From CAZFYZ01 sp964523735 (lineage in GTDB: Bacteria > Armatimonadota > UBA5829), in contig CAZFYZ010000091.1 of the NCBI GenBank assembly GCA_964523735.1, positions 1 to 15,610 on the forward strand: a stretch of DNA of 15,610 nucleotides, written 5' to 3'. Both the position numbers and the translations under genes were made by a program. Below, piece by piece: positions 12,829-15,610 of the stretch; positions within the stretch are counted from its first letter, which is position 1, and every line of letters begins with the position of its first letter. The notes beneath the pieces are model-generated. The model saw nothing but the letters and a program-made list of their open reading frames with translations. It made no database searches and was not told where the DNA came from.

Positions 12829-15012
12829 TCACGAGGCCTTGATCACAAGAAACGTCCAGCCGAATACCGCGCAGGCGGCGGCAGCCAGCACGCCCGAATC
12901 GTTGAAGGCAAATGCGAATACCACTGCAACGATGCAACCCGCAAGGGCTGCTTTCTCGCCGACAACAAGCGCCACGTTGTCCGAACGATGGAGTTTCCGC
13001 CAGTAGATAAGAGCCGAAGCCAATACACTCAGACCCAGAAGCTTGCTCCAGACGCTGGTTGAGACAAGCATTAGATTGAGCGCTGCCTTGCGCTGAGCCA
13101 CCTGCCACAGAGCCATGGCATCTCCGCCGGTCAGAAGACCAGCGGCCCGGCCGACGTGCGACTGATCCCCTCCGCCCCGCATCGCATCCAAGCCGAAAGC
13201 AGCGATGACGCCAAACACTGCAAGCGCGATGATCATCGGCACGGATCGCGCGTTGAGCCGCCATCCGCGAAGCACAAGCAAAGTCACCGCAGCGGCGGCA
13301 ACCATTGCTCCTGATCCGCCAAGCTCCGCGCCGAACGTGGGCAGAGCCATGACAACGAACACCAGAACGAAGACAAGAGGAACCAGCAGAGCCGCGATCC
13401 TGCCTATTGGCTTGACCCGGGGTACGCACACACCTGAAGCGATGATGGTGGCGCCGATGAGAGTGCCCATCAGTTCGTTGCCGATGCCATAGTACCGAGC
13501 GCCTTCGACAAGGCTGTATCCGGCGATCGACGATGAGATCAGCGGCGCGCCTCGCGCAAGATCAACAAGAACGGTCCCCACGATGGCGACACACAGCCAG
13601 GCCAAAGCGCGCATAGGAGAACGCAGAACTACGGCGCTCGATAGCAGAATGAGCAATACGAGCGCAATCAGCACGGCGACCGAACCAGCCAAACCGCCGG
13701 TATAAAGCGCGGGCAGGTAGAGCATGGCAAGAGGCAAGGTCGCCGGGATCAGAGCACACCAGGAGGCGACAGCTCTTAGACGAGGCAGTGTCGCGAGCAG
13801 AAGCACCACCGTCACCAGCACGACTATGACAGACTGCGCAACGCCCGACCCCCGCATCGCGATCTGTCTCTGTCCTTGCCTGCTTGCGTCCAGGTTCAGC
13901 TTTAGCAGAGCTGCAAGGGGGTCTAGGTGGGGCAAAGTCGAGGCTGGCCTGCCGACCATTTCGGCGGGCTGAGCAGCGTGCAAAATGCGCAGGACCGTCG
14001 GCGCGACATCGCAGTTCGTTACAAGGCCCGGCCGGCGGGTAGACGGAGAGGCAAGCAGCCCCCCACGGAATCCAGGCCCGCGCACGAAGATCGGTGTCAG
14101 CCGTTCCTCTTCGATCTCGCTGTAGGTCCTGCTTCCCGGCGACAGCAGGATCAGAGTGTCACGGTCGAAGTTGAGCCGGGTCGCCAGTGTTCCGATGAAA
14201 TTATCAAGCCGGACGGCCGCCTCGTGCCTCAGCCTGGCGGCGCGAGCCTCCGTGCAGTAATGACAGTAGAGGTCAGCCCGGCAAGTGTCTCCGAAGTCAA
14301 CGACCACTAGACGCCGCCACGGAAGTGCGCGATCGATCTCGCGCAGGTAGCTATCAATATCCGCCCGGACGCCATAGGGAGCAGCAGTATCGGACTCCAG
14401 CAGAGAAGCCGAGTCAACGCACCCTGAGTCGACCGAGCCGGACTCGTCCATGGCGATCGCGACTGCTTCGGCGTTGTGACTGCCGGGCAGGCTGGAATTT
14501 CCAACCACGGCTGTCTTGATCCCTGCCTTATGCAGCGCCTCGCCGAGTGCGCCCGGTCTCGCGCGGTAGGCGGCCTCGGCGTTCTGGCGTTGGATAAGAA
14601 CGACCTCTGTATGGACTATCTCGGCGCTGCCCACAGAGCGGCCAGATCGAAGTTCATAGAGAGCCTTTGCGGTGGAGCCATCCACAGTGCTCTCCGCCCC
14701 GTAGGCTCGACTGATCTCCGCGCCGCCCGAGGCCAGTGCGCCAGCCCCGACCGTGAGGCATCCCGCTTCCATTCCAGTAGTTGCGGGCTCAGTCAGCTTG
14801 CCCGGCTTGCCGGTGCGAACGTTCATGAGTCCGCCTGAGCCTTTCAGCAGCAAGTGTCGGAGGTGTGGAAGCTTGGAATCTGCCAGGTCACGAATACTCA
14901 CGTTGCCGGCCACAACCATCACGACGCGTCCGGGCCTCTCGGCGGCCTGGCATGCAGCCACTGCGATAGTCGTGAGCAGCGTTAGTGTGATCCAGAACCG
15001 AGAGGTTAGCAT
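12829..15012 (-). CDS. Large envelope protein: alkaline-phosphatase-like extracytoplasmic domain plus about 11 membrane helices
   Basis: The 727-residue protein has an N-terminal signal or lipoprotein-like segment (LTLLTTIAVAAC, Cys21 in a possible lipobox). Residues about 28-345 resemble the alkaline phosphatase superfamily: RVVMVVAG, LPHLRHLLLKGSGGLMNVRTG, GDTCRADLYCHYCTEARAARLRHEAAVRLDNFIGTL, TPIFVRGPGF, LASPSTRRPGLVTNCDVAPTVL. The usual metal ligands look absent: AGNVS stands where a DGxxxD element is expected, and SPGSR where SDHG is usual. Residues about 390-725 form about 11 transmembrane helices with a charged loop motif RYYGIGNELMG (506-516) that may be functional. The arrangement recalls envelope phospho-glycan or lipid-modifying proteins, but no activity is established. 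The ATG lies 6 nt below a -10 box without a Shine-Dalgarno. It is a single-gene unit between two plus-strand genes. Confidence 0.78.
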   Translation of the reverse strand: MLTSRFWITLTLLTTIAVAACQAAERPGRVVMVVAGNVSIRDLADSKLPHLRHLLLKGSGGLMNVRTGKPGKLTEPATTGMEAGCLTVGAGALASGGAEISRAYGAESTVDGSTAKALYELRSGRSVGSAEIVHTEVVLIQRQNAEAAYRARPGALGEALHKAGIKTAVVGNSSLPGSHNAEAVAIAMDESGSVDSGCVDSASLLESDTAAPYGVRADIDSYLREIDRALPWRRLVVVDFGDTCRADLYCHYCTEARAARLRHEAAVRLDNFIGTLATRLNFDRDTLILLSPGSRTYSEIEEERLTPIFVRGPGFRGGLLASPSTRRPGLVTNCDVAPTVLRILHAAQPAEMVGRPASTLPHLDPLAALLKLNLDASRQGQRQIAMRGSGVAQSVIVVLVTVVLLLATLPRLRAVASWCALIPATLPLAMLYLPALYTGGLAGSVAVLIALVLLILLSSAVVLRSPMRALAWLCVAIVGTVLVDLARGAPLISSSIAGYSLVEGARYYGIGNELMGTLIGATIIASGVCVPRVKPIGRIAALLVPLVFVLVFVVMALPTFGAELGGSGAMVAAAAVTLLVLRGWRLNARSVPMIIALAVFGVIAAFGLDAMRGGGDQSHVGRAAGLLTGGDAMALWQVAQRKAALNLMLVSTSVWSKLLGLSVLASALIYWRKLHRSDNVALVVGEKAALAGCIVAVVFAFAFNDSGVLAAAACAVFGWTFLVIKAS

Positions 15013-15018
15013 GTGTCT

Positions 15019-15047
15019 ATTGTAGAGTGTTGGGCGTGTTCAGGCAA
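15019..15047 (-). promoter_or_regulatory. Sigma70-like promoter of the membrane-protein gene, predicted leaderless
   Basis: On the minus strand: -35 TTGCCT (15042-15047, 4 of 6), 17-nt spacer, -10 TACAAT (15019-15024, 5 of 6). The ATG at 15012 follows the -10 box by 6 nt, so the mRNA should begin at or within a base or two of the start codon. Confidence 0.65.
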
Positions 15048-15132
15048 ATGCCTATGCGTGCAGGCTGCGCCACAAGGCAATTGAGGGTAAGTGTAGCGCG
15101 GTAAGTCAGTATCTCTGAGGAGGCAATGGAGC

Positions 15133-15411
15133 ATGGTACCGGAAGTCAAGATCTGCAACGTGAACGAGTGCTTCTACAACTCAGACGGCATGTGCTGCGC
15201 GCACGCGATCACCGTCGGCAGCGAACAGCCGATCTGCGAGACCTATATGAATGCCATGTCACATACGGATAGGTGCGGGCAGAGCGAGGTCGGCGCATGT
15301 CACGTCAGCAGGTGCGCGTATAACGACGGCATGTTCTGTCACGCATGCAACGATATCGAAGTGGTTAAGTCCGGCGACACGGCCCTCTGTGCCACGTTTA
15401 GGCCAAGGTGA
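15133..15411 (+). CDS. Small cysteine-rich protein with two tandem DUF1540 domains
   Basis: The 92-residue protein holds two copies of the short DUF1540 module. The first (about 8-41) reads CNVNECFYNSDGMCCAHAIT and ends PICETY; the second (about 56-90) reads CHVSRCAYNDGMFCHACND and ends ALCATF. Each has the pattern C-x3-C-x6-C with a late Cys, suggesting a small metal-binding knuckle, though the function of DUF1540 is not known. There is no signal peptide or membrane segment, so it is predicted cytoplasmic. GAGGAGG sits 9 nt before the ATG. An ATG at 15126 is out of frame. The deacetylase gene starts 48 nt later on the same strand, so the two may be co-transcribed. Confidence 0.88.
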   Translation: MVPEVKICNVNECFYNSDGMCCAHAITVGSEQPICETYMNAMSHTDRCGQSEVGACHVSRCAYNDGMFCHACNDIEVVKSGDTALCATFRPR

Positions 15412-15459
15412 TGACTTTGGGCCAAGGCCGAAGGCTAATGTGGGTAACATGTGGCTGTT

Positions 15460-15610
15460 ATGGCTACCCAGCTCATAGTCAATGCTGACGACTTCGGATG
15501 GTGCTCTGAAGTCAACGCCGCAGTCGCACGGGCACACCGAGAGGGGATACTCACCAGCGCCAGCCTGATGGTCGGCGAGAGTGCAACACGCGAGGCAGTC
15601 GAGATCGCAA
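15460..15610 (+). CDS. YdjC/ChbG/HpnK-family carbohydrate deacetylase, 5' part only
   Basis: The first 50 residues are visible: LIVNADDFG (5-13) with the metal-site Asp pair, then EVNAAVARAHREGILTSASLMVGESATREAVEIA. This is the opening of the YdjC-like deacetylases, which remove N-acetyl groups from sugars; HpnK in hopanoid clusters is one member. The visible part cannot separate HpnK from ChbG or from another glycan deacetylase, and no other hopanoid gene is in the window. The start is taken at ATG 15460, which places the motif at the usual distance; an in-frame GTG at 15451 is the alternative. There is no Shine-Dalgarno. TAACAT (15445-15450) lies 9 nt upstream and could be a leaderless -10 box, but no good -35 is present. 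The gene runs off the right edge. Confidence 0.9.
   Translation, partial: MATQLIVNADDFGWCSEVNAAVARAHREGILTSASLMVGESATREAVEIA

Noticed and set aside
12137..13429. 430-codon minus-strand frame spanning the ends of two genes
   Set aside because: It crosses the terminator at 12797-12828 and is antisense to the repeat protein and out of frame with the membrane protein; the product is Arg-, Cys- and His-rich without recognisable domains.

Overview
This window reads as chromosomal DNA of a moderately GC-rich diderm bacterium, probably from an uncultivated lineage known from metagenomes. There is no rRNA or other phylogenetic marker, so taxonomy is inference. A predicted beta-barrel protein, Sec-type signal peptides, fervidolysin-like and gingipain-like peptidases, a tandem DUF1540 protein and a YdjC/HpnK-type deacetylase together would fit Armatimonadota or a neighbouring group. 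I saw no phage, IS element, CRISPR array, tRNA or rRNA.

Layout. Positions 1-6214 lie on the minus strand, in transcription order: a subtilisin-family protease with C-terminal OB-like domains, a gingipain-like C25 peptidase behind a long structured leader, a GCS2-type carboxylate-amine ligase, and a phosphatidylserine decarboxylase cut by the window edge. A divergent promoter region (6215-6408) leads to a plus-strand beta-barrel-like protein (6409-7059), which ends against a 15-bp perfect hairpin shared with the next minus block. That block (7128-11440) runs from a TrmH/SpoU RNA methyltransferase through a four-Ig-domain secreted protein and a lipoate/biotin ligase-family protein to a papain-fold peptidase. 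A secreted repeat protein (plus, 11666-12751) converges on a large membrane protein with an alkaline-phosphatase-like domain (minus, 12829-15012). The right end holds a tandem DUF1540 protein and the start of a YdjC/HpnK-type deacetylase (both plus).

How the genes relate. Much of the window encodes exported or envelope proteins: three peptidases of unrelated clans (two secreted, one apparently cytoplasmic), an Ig-repeat protein, a beta-barrel, a helical-repeat protein and an envelope membrane protein. The metabolic genes (psd, GCS2, lipoate ligase family, trmH) are single genes without pathway partners here, so no complete pathway can be read.

The most interesting signals are regulatory or structural. 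Three genes (GCS2, trmH, the membrane protein) have sigma70-like promoters whose -10 box lies 6-9 nt from the ATG with no Shine-Dalgarno, which predicts leaderless mRNAs, while neighbouring genes have ordinary Shine-Dalgarno sites. Related short hairpins, with a compensatory end-pair change between two of them, sit in the C25 leader and after GCS2. The C25 leader also carries an orphan perfect anti-anti-SD. The 5' leader of the Ig-repeat gene looks like the decayed 3' end of a paralogue of that same gene. A 7-nt-period repeat runs into the stop codon of the lipoate-ligase-family gene.
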